DNA of 64,000 nt from Amycolatopsis methanolica 239 (GCF_000739085.1 NZ_CP009110.1:930001-994000); one strand, 5' to 3'; counted from the stretch's first letter, positions 8,380 to 17,580 are shown. Notes: generated from the letters alone by a model not told the origin. Numbers and translations: made by a program.

Positions 8380-9429
8380 GTGCCGGAACTCGTGGTCATC
8401 GCCGAGCAGTTGCTCGCGCCCGTGCCGGGCGGGACGGGCCGCTACACCGCGGAGCTGCTGCGCGCGCTGGCCGAGACGGCGCCGCCCGGGTGGACGGTGT
8501 CGGCCGTCACCGCGCGGCACGCGGAGGGGTTGCCGGGCGCGCGGATGCTGCCGTTGCCGCCGCGGGCGCTGGTCGCGGCGTGGCAGGCCGGGCTGCCGTA
8601 CTGGCCGGGCGGGGACGCGGTGCACGCGCCGACGCCGCTCGCCCCGTCGCGGGTGCCGCGCGGCCGCACGTTGTCGGTGACCGTGCACGACACCGTGCCG
8701 TGGACGCACCCGGAAACGCTGACGCCACGCGGGGTTCGCTGGCACCGCGCGGTGATCGCGCGGGCGGCCCGGCGCGCTTCGGGGCTCGTCGTGCCGACGC
8801 GGGCGGTGGCGGACGACCTGCGCACGCGGGTGCCGGTCGGGGTGCCGGTGACCGTGGCCGGGCACGGCGCGGCGGCCGTGTTCACCCGCGACGACCTGCC
8901 CGAAGTGGACGTGCCGGAGTCCTACGTGCTGGCGATCGGGACCATCGAGCCGCGCAAGGGGATCGACGTCCTGGTCGAGGCGGTGTCGCGGCTCGGTGTG
9001 CCGCTGCTGCTCGCGGGGCAGCCGGGCTGGGGTGGTCTGGACCCGGTCGCGATGGCCGGGAACCGGGCGGACGTGCGGGTTCTGGGGCGGTTGAACGACG
9101 TTTCGCTCGCCGCGGTGCTGCGGCGCGCGTCCGTGCTGGCGGCGCCGAGCGTCGCGGAGGGGTTCGGGTTGCCGGTGCTGGAGGCGATGGCCGCCGGGGT
9201 GCCGGTGGTGCACTCGGACGCTCCAGCGCTGGTCGAGGTCGCCGGGGGAGCGGGGATGGCGTTCCCGCGCGGGGACGCGACGGCGCTGGCGGCGGCGTTG
9301 CGCGAGGTGCTGTCCAGTCCGGAACTCGCGGCTGACCTGGTCGCTCGTGGACGGGCGCGGGCGGCGTCGTTCTCCTGGGCGGGCGCGGCACGGGCCGTGT
9401 GGGCGGTTCACGAGCGCGCCACTTCGTGA
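8380..9429 (+). CDS. Glycosyltransferase family 4 protein
   Basis: The 349-aa GT-B protein has PVPGGTGRYTAELLRAL near the N-terminus and GTIEPRKGIDVLVEAV at the start of the donor domain. The retaining-GT signature EGFGLPVLEAMAAGVPVV follows. GTG 8380 is chosen (PELVVIAEQ follows), with GTG 8392 as an alternative. Upstream in-frame sequence is antisense to the neighbouring GT2 gene and is not credible coding. A second GT4 gene lies 42 bp downstream on the same strand, giving a two-gene unit. It probably acts on the same surface glycan as the minus-strand transferases. Confidence 0.87.
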   Translation: MPELVVIAEQLLAPVPGGTGRYTAELLRALAETAPPGWTVSAVTARHAEGLPGARMLPLPPRALVAAWQAGLPYWPGGDAVHAPTPLAPSRVPRGRTLSVTVHDTVPWTHPETLTPRGVRWHRAVIARAARRASGLVVPTRAVADDLRTRVPVGVPVTVAGHGAAAVFTRDDLPEVDVPESYVLAIGTIEPRKGIDVLVEAVSRLGVPLLLAGQPGWGGLDPVAMAGNRADVRVLGRLNDVSLAAVLRRASVLAAPSVAEGFGLPVLEAMAAGVPVVHSDAPALVEVAGGAGMAFPRGDATALAAALREVLSSPELAADLVARGRARAASFSWAGAARAVWAVHERATS

Positions 9430-9471
9430 GTTCCTGACCACCGCGATCCCGATCAGCCGTACCCTGCACGG

Positions 9472-10620
9472 GTGGGAAGAGGCGAACCCAGCGTCCTGAT
9501 CGATGCCACGGCCGTGCCGGCGGATCGCGGCGGGGTCGGGCGCTACGTGGACTCGCTGGTCGCGGCCCTGGACGAAGGCGGCGCGCCGATCACGGTGGTC
9601 TGCCAGCCGCGTGACTTCCGGCTCTTCGACCGGCTCGCGCCGCACTCGCGGGTCGTCCCGGCGGTCCAGTCCACCGCGACGCGCACCGCGCGGCTGATCT
9701 GGGAGCAGACGACGCTGCCGTCGCTGGCGCGGCGGCTCGGGGTGGACGTGGTGCACTCGCCGCACTACACGATGCCGCTGGCAGGGCCGTCGGCGTCGGT
9801 CGTGACGCTGCACGACGCGACGTTCTTCACCGACGCCGTGCTGCACTCGTCGGTGAAGGCGCGGTTCTTCCGCGGGTGGACGCGGACGGCGCTGCAGCGG
9901 GCGACGTTGTGCGTGGTGCCGTCGAAGGCGACCGCGTCGGAGCTGGCGCGGGTGGCCCGTCCGCGGCGGCAGCCGGAGATCATCGAGCACGGGGTCGATG
10001 TGGAGCGCTTCCACCCGCCGACGCCGGACGAGGTGCGGGCCGCGCGGGCGGCGATCGGCCTGGAGCGGATGCCGTACGTGGCGTTCCTCGGGGCGCTGGA
10101 GCCGCGGAAGAACGTGCCCGCGTTGATCCGCGGTTTCGTGAAGGCCGTGGAGAACCGGCCCGACCCGCCCGCGCTCGTGCTGGCCGGTCAGCCGGGCTGG
10201 GACACGCAGGTGGAGAACGCGCTGGCGGCGGCCCCATTGCGCTTGCGGGTGATCCGGGCCGGGTACCTGCCGTTCGACTCGCTGGCGGGTTTCCTCGGCG
10301 GGGCGGAGCTGGTGGCCTACCCGAGCCTCGGTGAGGGGTTCGGACTACCGGTCCTCGAGGCGATGGCGTGCGGGGCCTGCGTGCTCACCACCCGGCGCCT
10401 GTCGCTACCCGAGGTGGGCGGCGACGCGGTCGCGTACTGCGGCGTCGGCCCCGGCGACGTGGCGGTCGCGCTGGGCGAACTGCTGGACGACCCCGCGCGC
10501 CGGGCGTCCCTCGCCTCGGCCGCCCAGAGGCGCGCGAAGGAGTTCTCCTGGGCCACGAGCGCGGACAAGCACCGCGAGGCGTACGCGAAGGCGTGGCACC
10601 TGCACCAGCGGGAGCAGTAG
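9472..10620 (+). CDS. Glycosyltransferase family 4 protein
   Basis: The product is 382 aa. VLIDATAVPADRGGVGRYV is the N-terminal acceptor loop, FLGALEPRKNVPALIRGF begins the donor domain, and GEGFGLPVLEAMACGACVL carries the E-x7-E motif. It is close in layout to the preceding GT4 gene, which suggests a duplication that diverged. The start is GTG 9472 with an indistinct ribosome site. It ends the plus-strand glycosyltransferase pair, and a hairpin-prone 273-bp gap follows before wbbL. Sugar donor and acceptor are unknown. Confidence 0.87.
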   Translation: MGRGEPSVLIDATAVPADRGGVGRYVDSLVAALDEGGAPITVVCQPRDFRLFDRLAPHSRVVPAVQSTATRTARLIWEQTTLPSLARRLGVDVVHSPHYTMPLAGPSASVVTLHDATFFTDAVLHSSVKARFFRGWTRTALQRATLCVVPSKATASELARVARPRRQPEIIEHGVDVERFHPPTPDEVRAARAAIGLERMPYVAFLGALEPRKNVPALIRGFVKAVENRPDPPALVLAGQPGWDTQVENALAAAPLRLRVIRAGYLPFDSLAGFLGGAELVAYPSLGEGFGLPVLEAMACGACVLTTRRLSLPEVGGDAVAYCGVGPGDVAVALGELLDDPARRASLASAAQRRAKEFSWATSADKHREAYAKAWHLHQREQ

Positions 10621-10893
10621 TCGTTGGACGGTGTTTCGCCGGATGGGGTAAAAGTCAGTGACGCGAGGCCTCCGTAGGGCCGAGAAGTGAGCCCGTGGTG
10701 CGTCCGGACGGTCGTGTCACGGGCACCTCGCGGCTGTCGAACACCAGCTGGTGCGCGTTGAGGTCCATGAAGGTGTGAACCGGCACCAAGCCATCTTGGA
10801 CGAGCAGTACACGTACGACTGCAAGCGGTAGCGGACCACCGCGGTCAGCAATCGAGGGGTGCCTGCCCCGTCGCGCTGCGTGGTGGGGGCACA
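10621..10893. other. Intergenic stretch with hairpin and possible coding remnant
   Basis: This 273-bp stretch lies between a GT4 gene and wbbL. GCCCGTG (10691-10697) pairs with CACGGGC (10718-10724) around the perfect palindrome CGTCCGGACG (10701-10710), possibly a terminator for the GT4 pair. A minus-strand open frame here contains MDLNAHQLVFDSREVPVT with host-like codons but has no credible start or known family, so it may be a remnant. The remainder probably carries the wbbL promoter, which I could not place. Confidence 0.4.
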
Positions 10894-11766
10894 ATGGCCC
10901 GCGTGACCGAGCCGAGCCGTTACGGCGACGGGGTCGCCGTGGTTGTCGTGACGTACTTCCCCGGTGAGGACCTCGACCGCTTCCTCGACAGCCTCGAAAA
11001 GGCGACCACCCGCGACGTCCACGTGGTCGTCGCCGACAACGACTCGACCGACGACGCCCTCGACCGGGCCGAGAAGCGCAAGAACACGCACGTCCTGCGC
11101 ATCGGCGAGAACCTCGGCTACGGCGGCGGCGCCAATCGCGGCGTGGCCACCCTCGACGACCGCTACGGCTGGATCGTCATCGCCAACCCGGACCTCGAGT
11201 GGGAGCCCGGCTCGCTGGACACGCTCGTCGAGGCCGCCCAGCGCTGGCCCCGCGGCGGGGCCTTCGGCCCGCTCATCCGCGACCCCGACGGCACCGTCTA
11301 CCCGTCCGCGCGCCTGCTGCCCTCGCTCGGCCGCGGCGTCGGCCACGCCGTCTTCGGCAAGATCTGGCCCGCCAACCCGTGGACCCGCGCCTACCGCCAG
11401 GAACACGCCGCCCCCACCGAACGCACGTCCGGCTGGCTGTCCGGCTCGTGCCAGCTCATCCGCCGCGCAGCGTGGGACTCGGTCGGCGGCTTCGACACCC
11501 GCTACTTCATGTACTTCGAGGACGTCGACCTCGGCGACCGCATCGGCCGCGCCGGCTGGCACAACGTGTACGTGCCCTCGGCGGCGGTCACCCACATCGG
11601 CGGCAAGGCCACGTCCCGGGCGCCGAAGAAGATGCTGGCCGCCCACCACGACAGCGCTTACCGCTACCTCGCCGACCGCCACCGCGGCCCGGCCTGGAAG
11701 CCGGTGCTCGCCGCGGTGAAGCTCGGTCTCAAGCTGCGCCTGAAGTTCGAGACGCGCGGCAAGTAG
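10894..11766 (+). CDS. wbbL: Rhamnosyltransferase WbbL-like, family GT2
   Basis: The product is 290 aa (the M. tuberculosis protein is about 300). WbbL transfers rhamnose from dTDP-rhamnose to decaprenyl-diphospho-GlcNAc, building the arabinogalactan linker in mycobacteria. VVVVTYFPGEDL lies at the N-terminus, VVADNDSTDD next, ANPDLEW is the metal site and YFMYFEDVDLGDRIG is the acceptor-side motif. The GT2 fold is certain. The specific function rests on the neighbouring rmlB, rmlD, LCP and mannose-1-phosphate guanylyltransferase genes, which match the mycobacterial order. Its stop abuts the stop of a convergent small gene. Confidence 0.82.
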   Translation: MARVTEPSRYGDGVAVVVVTYFPGEDLDRFLDSLEKATTRDVHVVVADNDSTDDALDRAEKRKNTHVLRIGENLGYGGGANRGVATLDDRYGWIVIANPDLEWEPGSLDTLVEAAQRWPRGGAFGPLIRDPDGTVYPSARLLPSLGRGVGHAVFGKIWPANPWTRAYRQEHAAPTERTSGWLSGSCQLIRRAAWDSVGGFDTRYFMYFEDVDLGDRIGRAGWHNVYVPSAAVTHIGGKATSRAPKKMLAAHHDSAYRYLADRHRGPAWKPVLAAVKLGLKLRLKFETRGK

Positions 11767-12108
11767 TCACAGGCCTTCCAGCCGCCGCGCGAAATCGGAG
11801 TTCCCGGTCTGGGTCTTGGTCGTCGGCACCAGACCGTCGACCTCTTCCTCGGGCTGCACCGGCGCCATGTTCACGTGGGTGTCCGGTTTCGACGCGGCGA
11901 GGCTCCCCTGCACCGACTCGATCACCGACGACGGCACCACGGCCGTGGTGTCCGGGTCGTCGTTGTCGATCTCGTTGACGACGTTCCGGGGGATCTGCTG
12001 GGTGGTCGAAGCGTCCATCGGCGAGGTCGCGGCGTCCGGCGTCACGACGAACGCGCCACGGGACTGTGCCCTGGCCAGCAGAGCATTCGCTCGATCGCGG
12101 GGGTCCAT
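11767..12108 (-). CDS. Conserved-looking small hypothetical protein
   Basis: The 113-aa protein has no domain I recognise. It is polar and acidic in the middle (NEIDNDDPDTTAVVPS), has no cysteine, membrane helix or signal peptide, and its C-terminus TGNSDFARRLEGL looks helical. ATG 12108 has GGGAGG upstream at suitable spacing, and codon use matches real genes here, so it is probably expressed. It converges on wbbL with abutting stops (11766/11767) and diverges from the mannose-1-phosphate guanylyltransferase gene. It could be a disordered partner of envelope enzymes, but that is speculation. Confidence 0.7.
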   Translation of the reverse strand: MDPRDRANALLARAQSRGAFVVTPDAATSPMDASTTQQIPRNVVNEIDNDDPDTTAVVPSSVIESVQGSLAASKPDTHVNMAPVQPEEEVDGLVPTTKTQTGNSDFARRLEGL

Positions 12109-12253
12109 CCCCTAGGCCTCCCGACTCGACGTGGGCCCTCTCCGAACGGGGCCCTCCGTGTGCTGTCTAGGGTAGGCCCTCCGGGCCGTCGCCGTCATTG
12201 TTTCCCGCGGCTTGTCGCCCACCGGAGCGTGATAACGGGAAGGATTTTTCGAG
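12109..12253. promoter_or_regulatory. Divergent promoter region upstream of manC
   Basis: This 145-bp gap separates two divergent starts and must carry both promoters. TGATAAC near 12230 and GGAAGGA (about 8 nt before GTG 12254) are visible on the plus strand. No convincing -35/-10 pair could be assigned on either strand. Confidence 0.4.
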
Positions 12254-13333
12254 GTGACATCGGAGCTTGATGTCGATGCCGTGGTGCTCGTCGGCGGTAA
12301 GGGAACCCGCCTGCGGCCGTTGACCCTGTCCGCCCCGAAACCGATGCTGCCCACGGCGGGCGTGCCGTTCCTGACACACCTGCTGTCCCGCATCCGCGGC
12401 GCGGGGATCCGGCACGTAGTGCTCGGTACGTCCTATCGCGCCGAGGTGTTCGAGGAGCACTTCGGCGACGGCGCGTCGCTGGGGCTGGAACTGGAGTACG
12501 TCGTCGAGGACGAGCCGCTCGACACCGGCGGCGCCATCCGCAACGTCGCGGACCACCTGCGCGCCGACCACGCCGTGATCTTCAACGGCGACATCCTGTC
12601 CGGCGCCGACCTGCGCGCACTGGTCCAGACCCATCTCGACACCAGCGCCGACGTGACGCTCCACCTGCAGCGCGTCGAGGACCCGAGCCGCTTCGGCTCG
12701 GTGCCCACCGACGCCGACGGCCGCGTCACCGCCTTCCTGGAGAAGACGCCCAACCCGCCGACCGACCAGATCAACGCCGGCTGCTACGTGTTCCGCCGCC
12801 CGGTGCTGGAGTCGATCCCGGCCGGCCGCCGCGTGTCGGTCGAGCGCGAGACCTTCCCCGGCCTGCTGGAGGGGGGCGCGCACCTGCACGGGTTCGTCGA
12901 CGCCTCCTACTGGCTCGACGTGGGCACCCCGGAGGCGTTCGTGCGGGGCAGCGCGGACCTGGTGCGCGGGCTCGCTCCCACGTCGGCGCTGCCCGGCCCG
13001 GTCGGTGAGGCCCTGGTCCTCGACGGTGCGGAGGTCGCGGCGGACGCGGCCGTCACCGGCGGCTCGACGGTCGGCGCGGGAGCCCAGGTCGCCGCCGGCG
13101 CCCGGATCAGCGGGTCGGTGCTGTTCGACCGGGTGTCCGTGGCGGAGAATGCGGTCGTGGAGAACTCCGTGCTGGGTGTGGGCGCGCGCGTCGGCAAGGG
13201 CGCGGTGCTCAAGGGCGTCGTCCTCGGTGACGGCGCGGTCGTCGGCGCCGGGTGCGAGCTGCTCGACGGCGCCCGGGTGTGGCCGGACGTGACCCTGCCC
13301 GACGGTTCGATCCGGTTCTCCAGCGACGCCTGA
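12254..13333 (+). CDS. manC: Mannose-1-phosphate guanylyltransferase (NDP-sugar pyrophosphorylase)
   Basis: The 359-aa length equals that of the mycobacterial homologue Rv3264c. It would make GDP-mannose from mannose-1-phosphate and GTP for mannolipids and glycoproteins. The N-terminal nucleotidyltransferase domain begins VVLVGGKGTRLRPLTLSAPK (about residues 9-28), with FNGDI as the metal-binding strand. From about residue 240 a left-handed beta-helix of hexapeptide repeats follows (VGAGAQVAAGARI and similar). The GTG start has GGAAGGA upstream. Its stop overlaps the next ATG as TGATG. Substrate assignment rests on synteny; a glucose-1-phosphate enzyme cannot be excluded from sequence alone. 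Confidence 0.85.
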   Translation: MTSELDVDAVVLVGGKGTRLRPLTLSAPKPMLPTAGVPFLTHLLSRIRGAGIRHVVLGTSYRAEVFEEHFGDGASLGLELEYVVEDEPLDTGGAIRNVADHLRADHAVIFNGDILSGADLRALVQTHLDTSADVTLHLQRVEDPSRFGSVPTDADGRVTAFLEKTPNPPTDQINAGCYVFRRPVLESIPAGRRVSVERETFPGLLEGGAHLHGFVDASYWLDVGTPEAFVRGSADLVRGLAPTSALPGPVGEALVLDGAEVAADAAVTGGSTVGAGAQVAAGARISGSVLFDRVSVAENAVVENSVLGVGARVGKGAVLKGVVLGDGAVVGAGCELLDGARVWPDVTLPDGSIRFSSDA

Positions 13334-14229
13334 TGCGTTACCGCCCGCCGTTCCCCCTCGACCTCGACGCGGTCCTCCGGCCGTTGCGCCGGGGCAAGGG
13401 CGATCCGTGTCTGCGGGCGGATGACTACGGCCGGACGTGGCTGACCGGCAACACCGCCGACGGCCCGGGAACGCTGGCGCTGCGGCGGATGCCGGACGGC
13501 GAGATCGAGGCCGCGGCGTGGGGCCCGGGGGCGGACCGGCTGCTCGACGGCGTGCCCGCGCTGGTCGGCGCCGAGGACGACGACAGCGGGTTCGTCTCGC
13601 ACCACGACCGCATCGCCGAGGTGCGGCGCCGCATGCCCGGGCTGCGGCTCGGCTCGACCGGGCGCGTGTGGGACGTGCTGGTGCCGGCCGTGCTGGAGCA
13701 GAAGGTCACCGGGTTCGAGGCGCGCCGGTCGTGGCGGGAGCTGTGCCGGTGGTTCGGCGAGCCGGCGCCCGGCCCGGCGCCGGCGGGCATGCGGGTGCCG
13801 CCGACGCCTGCGGCTGTGCTGTCCATTCCGGACTGGACGTGGCACCGCGCCGGGGTGGACCACAGCAGGCGGAAGGCGCTGATCTTCGCGGCGCAGGTGG
13901 CGCACCAGCTGGAGAAGGCGGTCGAGCTGCGGGGCGCCGAGGGGCGGGCGTGGCTGCGGAAGGTGCCGGGCATCGGGGTGTGGACCGCGTCGGAGGTCGC
14001 GCAGCGCGCGTGGGGCGACCCGGACGCGGTCAGCTTCGGTGACTTCCACATCCCGGCGGTGGTCGGGTACGCGCTGGTGGGCGAGCCCCTGGACGACGAG
14101 GGCATGGCGGAGGTCCTGGCGCCCTACGCGCCACAACGCCAGCGCGCGGTGCGCTACCTGGAGGCCGCTGGTTTCTCGCGGCCGCGGTTCGGGCCGAGGT
14201 TTTCGCCGCGGGACTACCGCGCGATGTGA
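13333..14229 (+). CDS. AlkA-type DNA-3-methyladenine glycosylase II (HhH-GPD)
   Basis: The 298-aa protein removes alkylated bases in base excision repair. It has the HhH-GPD superfamily core: VLEQKVTGFEARRSWREL, the helix-hairpin-helix LRKVPGIGVWTASEVA, and the catalytic aspartate in SFGDFHIP. Upstream in-frame codons overlap manC and are not needed, because ATG 13333 overlaps the manC stop as TGATG, implying coupling. Co-transcription with a sugar-nucleotide gene looks incidental. No iron-sulfur cysteine cluster is present, unlike EndoIII/MutY enzymes. Confidence 0.85.
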   Translation: MRYRPPFPLDLDAVLRPLRRGKGDPCLRADDYGRTWLTGNTADGPGTLALRRMPDGEIEAAAWGPGADRLLDGVPALVGAEDDDSGFVSHHDRIAEVRRRMPGLRLGSTGRVWDVLVPAVLEQKVTGFEARRSWRELCRWFGEPAPGPAPAGMRVPPTPAAVLSIPDWTWHRAGVDHSRRKALIFAAQVAHQLEKAVELRGAEGRAWLRKVPGIGVWTASEVAQRAWGDPDAVSFGDFHIPAVVGYALVGEPLDDEGMAEVLAPYAPQRQRAVRYLEAAGFSRPRFGPRFSPRDYRAM

Positions 14230-14246
14230 AGCGCGCTGCCGGCCCG

Positions 14247-14335
14247 AACTCGCGCGCCGGAACGCAGAACTCGCGCGGCTGAGCGTGGGACTCGCGCGGT
14301 GGAGGGTGGGACTCGCGGGCTTGGGCGAGTCCCAC
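14247..14335. repeat. 21-bp-period tandem repeat ending in a hairpin
   Basis: Four copies of (A/G)ACTCGCGCGG or a close variant begin at 14247, 14268, 14289 and 14310, exactly 21 bp apart. The last copy is followed by its inverse: GTGGGACTCGC (14306-14316), an 8-nt loop, then GCGAGTCCCAC (14325-14335), an 11-bp perfect stem. It lies between convergent alkA and gntR genes, so the hairpin may act as a bidirectional terminator, although no T tract follows. A second 21-bp-period array lies at about 63.1-63.4 kb. Confidence 0.75.
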
Positions 14336-14377
14336 GTTCGCGGGCATGAGGTCTGCGGTTGGCGGCGTGAGGTCTGC

Positions 14378-14734
14378 TCAGTGGGCGAGTGCGGCGCGGA
14401 CGATCTTCAGCGCGTCCTCACCCGACAACCCCAAAGCCCGGGTCACCGCGGCGTAGGTCTCGGCCGCCTCGCGGGCCCGCGAAAGTGACTCGTCGCCCGA
14501 GGAGGCCACGAACGAACCCGCCCGGCCGCGCGTTTCGATCAGCCCGGCCTCCTCCAGTTCCCGGTAGGCGCGGGCGATCGTGTTCGGCGCGATGCCCAGC
14601 TCCTCCGCCAGCCCGCGCACCGTCGGCAGTTTCGTGCCCACCGCGAGCGCGCCGGAGTTGATCTGCCGGGCCAGCCCGGACCGCACCTGCTCGTACGGCG
14701 GCACCGCGGACGCCGGGTCGACCGAGACGATCAT
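14378..14734 (-). CDS. Short GntR family regulator (YtrA type)
   Basis: The product is 118 aa. The winged helix spans about residues 14-75, with TVRGLAEELGIAPNTIARAY as recognition region and a wing GLIETRGRAGSFVAS. There is only a short C-terminal helical dimerisation tail and no effector domain, as in the YtrA subfamily, which usually regulates the operon it sits in. ATG 14734 overlaps the Nudix stop as ATGA. It is the last gene of the GNAT-fbiA-fbiB-Nudix-GntR unit, so it may regulate F420-related genes. This is inference. Confidence 0.85.
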   Translation of the reverse strand: MIVSVDPASAVPPYEQVRSGLARQINSGALAVGTKLPTVRGLAEELGIAPNTIARAYRELEEAGLIETRGRAGSFVASSGDESLSRAREAAETYAAVTRALGLSGEDALKIVRAALAH

Positions 14735-15261
14735 TCGCACGCCGCCGCGATCAGTTCCGTCAGGTCCTCGCTCCCGGGCGGCAACGCGGTCAGCGGCCAC
14801 CACCGCAGGTCGTCCGACTCCGCGCTCCGCACCGGGGGCGCGCCCTCCGGCGCCACGACCACGAACCGCACGTCGAAGTGCCGCGTCGGCACCCCCAGCG
14901 AGCACGTGATCGGGTGCACGTCCAGGTGCACCGGCTCCGCCGAGATCGTCAGCCCGCTCATCCCGGACTCCTCCGACGCCTCCCGCAACGCGGCCGCCGC
15001 CAGCGAGGTGTCCGAGTCCTCGCAGTGCCCGCCCAGCTGCAACCACCGCCCGACGCGCGGGTGCAGGGTCAGCAGCACGTGCGACCGCGAAGCGTCCAGC
15101 ACGACGGCCGACGCGGTGATGTGCCCGGCCGCGCACGACCGGCGGCACGCGTCCTCGCGCGCGGCGAGGAAACCCAGGAACGCGTGCCGCAGCGCCTCTT
15201 GCCCTGCCGTCCCCGGCTGCCACTTCTCCAGCGTCTCGACCACGTCGGTGTGCAGGTTCAC
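14731..15261 (-). CDS. Nudix hydrolase
   Basis: The product is 176 aa. The Nudix box lies at about residues 69-91: [20 protein letters not shown] then EESGM, fitting G-x5-E-x7-RE-x2-EE-x-G. The N-terminal helical part includes [17 protein letters not shown]. The start is GTG 15261, overlapping the fbiB stop as GTGA, and the stop overlaps the GntR start as ATGA. Nudix enzymes cleave nucleoside diphosphate-linked compounds. Beside F420 genes it might clean up GTP- or dinucleotide-linked by-products, but no substrate-specific residues are recognisable. Confidence 0.88.
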   Translation of the reverse strand: MNLHTDVVETLEKWQPGTAGQEALRHAFLGFLAAREDACRRSCAAGHITASAVVLDASRSHVLLTLHPRVGRWLQLGGHCEDSDTSLAAAALREASEESGMSGLTISAEPVHLDVHPITCSLGVPTRHFDVRFVVVAPEGAPPVRSAESDDLRWWPLTALPPGSEDLTELIAAACE

Positions 15262-16592
15262 AGCTCGACCAGCCCGTCCAGCGCGGGCGAGCGCGGCGCC
15301 GCGGGCCCGCCCACCGGGTGCCCGATCGCCACCGCGCCCAGTGGCTCCCACGACTGCCCCAGCCCCAGCACCTCACGCACCACGTCGGCCGCGAAGATCG
15401 TCGACCCGATCCAGCACGAGCCGAGGTCCTCCGCCGCCAGCGCCACCAGCAGCCCCTGCACCGCGGCCCCGCCCGCGACGGTGAACATCGTCCGCTCGCA
15501 GGCGTTGCGCCGCTCGTCCGGATACGTGTGCGCGCCGTCCGGCACCAGGAACGGGATCACCACCTCCGGCGCCTCGAACAGGATGTCGCCGCGGGACACC
15601 CGCTTCGCGACCTGCTCCTCGGTGAACGCGTCGCCGCACAGGTCCGCCCGCCACGCCTCGCGCATCGCTTCGAGCAGCTTCGTCCGCAACCCGCGGTCGC
15701 GCAGCCACACGAACCGCACCGGCCGCGTGTGGTGCGGCGCGGGCGCGGTCAGCCCGGCGCCGATCGCGCGGCGCAGCGCTTCCGGGTCGACCGGCTCGTC
15801 GGTGAACGAGCGCACCGACCGGCGGACCAGCACGGCCTCGCGGCGGCCCTGCGCGATGGCCTCCCGCGTGCCGAGGGAGAACATGTCCTCCTCCGACGGC
15901 CGCACCAGCTTCCGCGCGTCGGACCCGTCGTCGGCGATCTCCAGCCCGCGCACCACCGCGACCGGCGTCGCGGTCAGCTTGCCCTTCACCAGGTCCGCGG
16001 CCGCGGCGATTTCGTCGGCCACCGCGATCTCGGTCACCTGCAGCTCGTTGCCCTGCGGGTCGACCTCGCCCTCGTAGGAGTGCAGCACGCGCAACCCGCT
16101 GGCCCCGATGGCGTTGTCGGTCTGGCCGACCCGCCACGCCCGGCCCATCGTGTCGGTGATGACGACCGCGACCTCGACACCCAGCCGCTCGCGCAACCCG
16201 TTGCGCAGGGCCAACGCCGCCGCGTCCGGATCGGCGGGCAGCAGCGCGATCTCGTCACCGTTCACATTGGACGCGTCCACGCCCGAGGCGGCCTGCACGA
16301 TCCCGATCCGGTTCTGCGTGATCAGGGTCCGGTTGAACCGGGCCAGCACCCGCACCGACTCCTGCTCGACCAGCTCGCGCCGGGCCGCGTCGCGGGCCTC
16401 CGGGTCGCTGGGCACGCGCACCAGGCGTCCCTCGATCTTCGATACGACCTTGCTGGTGACCACGACGACGTCGCCGGAACGCAGCCACGGCGCGGCGGTC
16501 GCGACCGCGCCCGTCAGGTCGTCGCCCGGCCGGAACTCCGGCAGGCCCTGGACCGGCAGGATCTCCAGTCGTGCGGCGGAGTGGTCACTCAA
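15258..16592 (-). CDS. fbiB: Coenzyme F420 gamma-glutamyl ligase / FMN reductase
   Basis: The 444-aa two-domain protein is close to the mycobacterial length of 448. The N-terminal CofE-like ligase (about residues 5-240) adds glutamates to F420-0, with [20 protein letters not shown] and [20 protein letters not shown] typical of GTP and metal binding. The C-terminal nitroreductase-fold domain (about 250-444, [13 protein letters not shown] to GHPVGG) reduces dehydro-F420 with FMN. The best start is TTG 16592, which overlaps the fbiA stop by 8 nt; no ATG or GTG fits. This actinobacterial fusion completes F420 synthesis in the cytoplasm. Confidence 0.95.
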   Translation of the reverse strand: MSDHSAARLEILPVQGLPEFRPGDDLTGAVATAAPWLRSGDVVVVTSKVVSKIEGRLVRVPSDPEARDAARRELVEQESVRVLARFNRTLITQNRIGIVQAASGVDASNVNGDEIALLPADPDAAALALRNGLRERLGVEVAVVITDTMGRAWRVGQTDNAIGASGLRVLHSYEGEVDPQGNELQVTEIAVADEIAAAADLVKGKLTATPVAVVRGLEIADDGSDARKLVRPSEEDMFSLGTREAIAQGRREAVLVRRSVRSFTDEPVDPEALRRAIGAGLTAPAPHHTRPVRFVWLRDRGLRTKLLEAMREAWRADLCGDAFTEEQVAKRVSRGDILFEAPEVVIPFLVPDGAHTYPDERRNACERTMFTVAGGAAVQGLLVALAAEDLGSCWIGSTIFAADVVREVLGLGQSWEPLGAVAIGHPVGGPAAPRSPALDGLVEL

Positions 16593-17580
16593 CTTCGGCC
16601 CCCGCGAGTTCGAGCGCGGCGCGCGCCATGGCCGCGGTGGCGTCCACATCGGACATCAGCAGCGGCACCGCCCGCACCGCGACACCCGGCACGTGCACGG
16701 TTTCGCCCTCCGCGACCAGCCACCCGTCGAGCAGCCCGTCCTCCGATGTCTGGCGCGACCCGTAGTGGATGCCGACCGCCTCGGCCGACGTCTCCACCCC
16801 GATCGCGGTCAGGCACGCGTCAGCCATGCCGCGCACCGGTTTGCCGCTGATGATCGGCGACACGCCGACCACCCCGGCCTCGGTCTTGCGCAGCGCCTCC
16901 GTCATGCCCGGCACGGCCAGCACGGTGCCCACCGAGACGACCGGGTTGGACGGTGCGAACAGGACGGCGTCGGCCTCCGCGATGGCGTCCAGCACACCCG
17001 GCGCCGGCTTGGCCTCCTCGACACCGACCGGCACGATCGAATGCGCCCGCGGCTCCGCGCGGTAGCGCACCCACCACTCCTGGAAGTGGATCGCCTTGCG
17101 GCTGCCCGGCTCGTCCGGGTCGTCGATGACGACGTGCGTCTCGACCCGGTCGTCGGTCATCGGCAGCAGCCGCACGCCGGGCTGCCACCGGTCGCACAGC
17201 GCTTCGGTGACCGCGGACAGCGGGTAGCCCGCGCGCAGCATGCGGGTGCGGATGAGGTGGGTGGCGACGTCCTTGTCGCCGAGGCCGAACCAGGTCGGCT
17301 CGGCGCCGTAGGCCGCCAGTTCCTCCTTGACCACCCAGGTCTCGCCCTGGTGCCCCCACCCGCGCTCGGTGTCGATCCCACCGCCCAGCGTGTACATGCA
17401 GGTGTCCAGGTCCGGCGCGATCCGCAGGCCGTGCATCCACACGTCGTCGCCGGTGTTCACCACCGCGGTGATCTCGTGCGTCGAGTCCCCAGGGCCGATG
17501 GGGGGCAGACCCAGCGCGGCTTTGACTCCGAGCAGGAAGCGGGCGCCGCCCACCCCGCCGACAACTACGACAACCTTCAC
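16585..17580 (-). CDS. fbiA: 2-phospho-L-lactate / phosphoenolpyruvate transferase (CofD)
   Basis: The 331-aa length is the same as M. tuberculosis FbiA. It transfers the phosphoenolpyruvyl or phospholactyl group from the guanylylated donor to FO, making (dehydro)F420-0. The N-terminal [20 protein letters not shown] is the family fingerprint. [19 protein letters not shown] and [11 protein letters not shown] line the GDP and FO sites. GTG 17580 overlaps the GNAT stop as GTGA. It is coupled to fbiB downstream. FO synthase (fbiC) is not in this window. Confidence 0.96.
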   Translation of the reverse strand: MKVVVVVGGVGGARFLLGVKAALGLPPIGPGDSTHEITAVVNTGDDVWMHGLRIAPDLDTCMYTLGGGIDTERGWGHQGETWVVKEELAAYGAEPTWFGLGDKDVATHLIRTRMLRAGYPLSAVTEALCDRWQPGVRLLPMTDDRVETHVVIDDPDEPGSRKAIHFQEWWVRYRAEPRAHSIVPVGVEEAKPAPGVLDAIAEADAVLFAPSNPVVSVGTVLAVPGMTEALRKTEAGVVGVSPIISGKPVRGMADACLTAIGVETSAEAVGIHYGSRQTSEDGLLDGWLVAEGETVHVPGVAVRAVPLLMSDVDATAAMARAALELAGAEVE

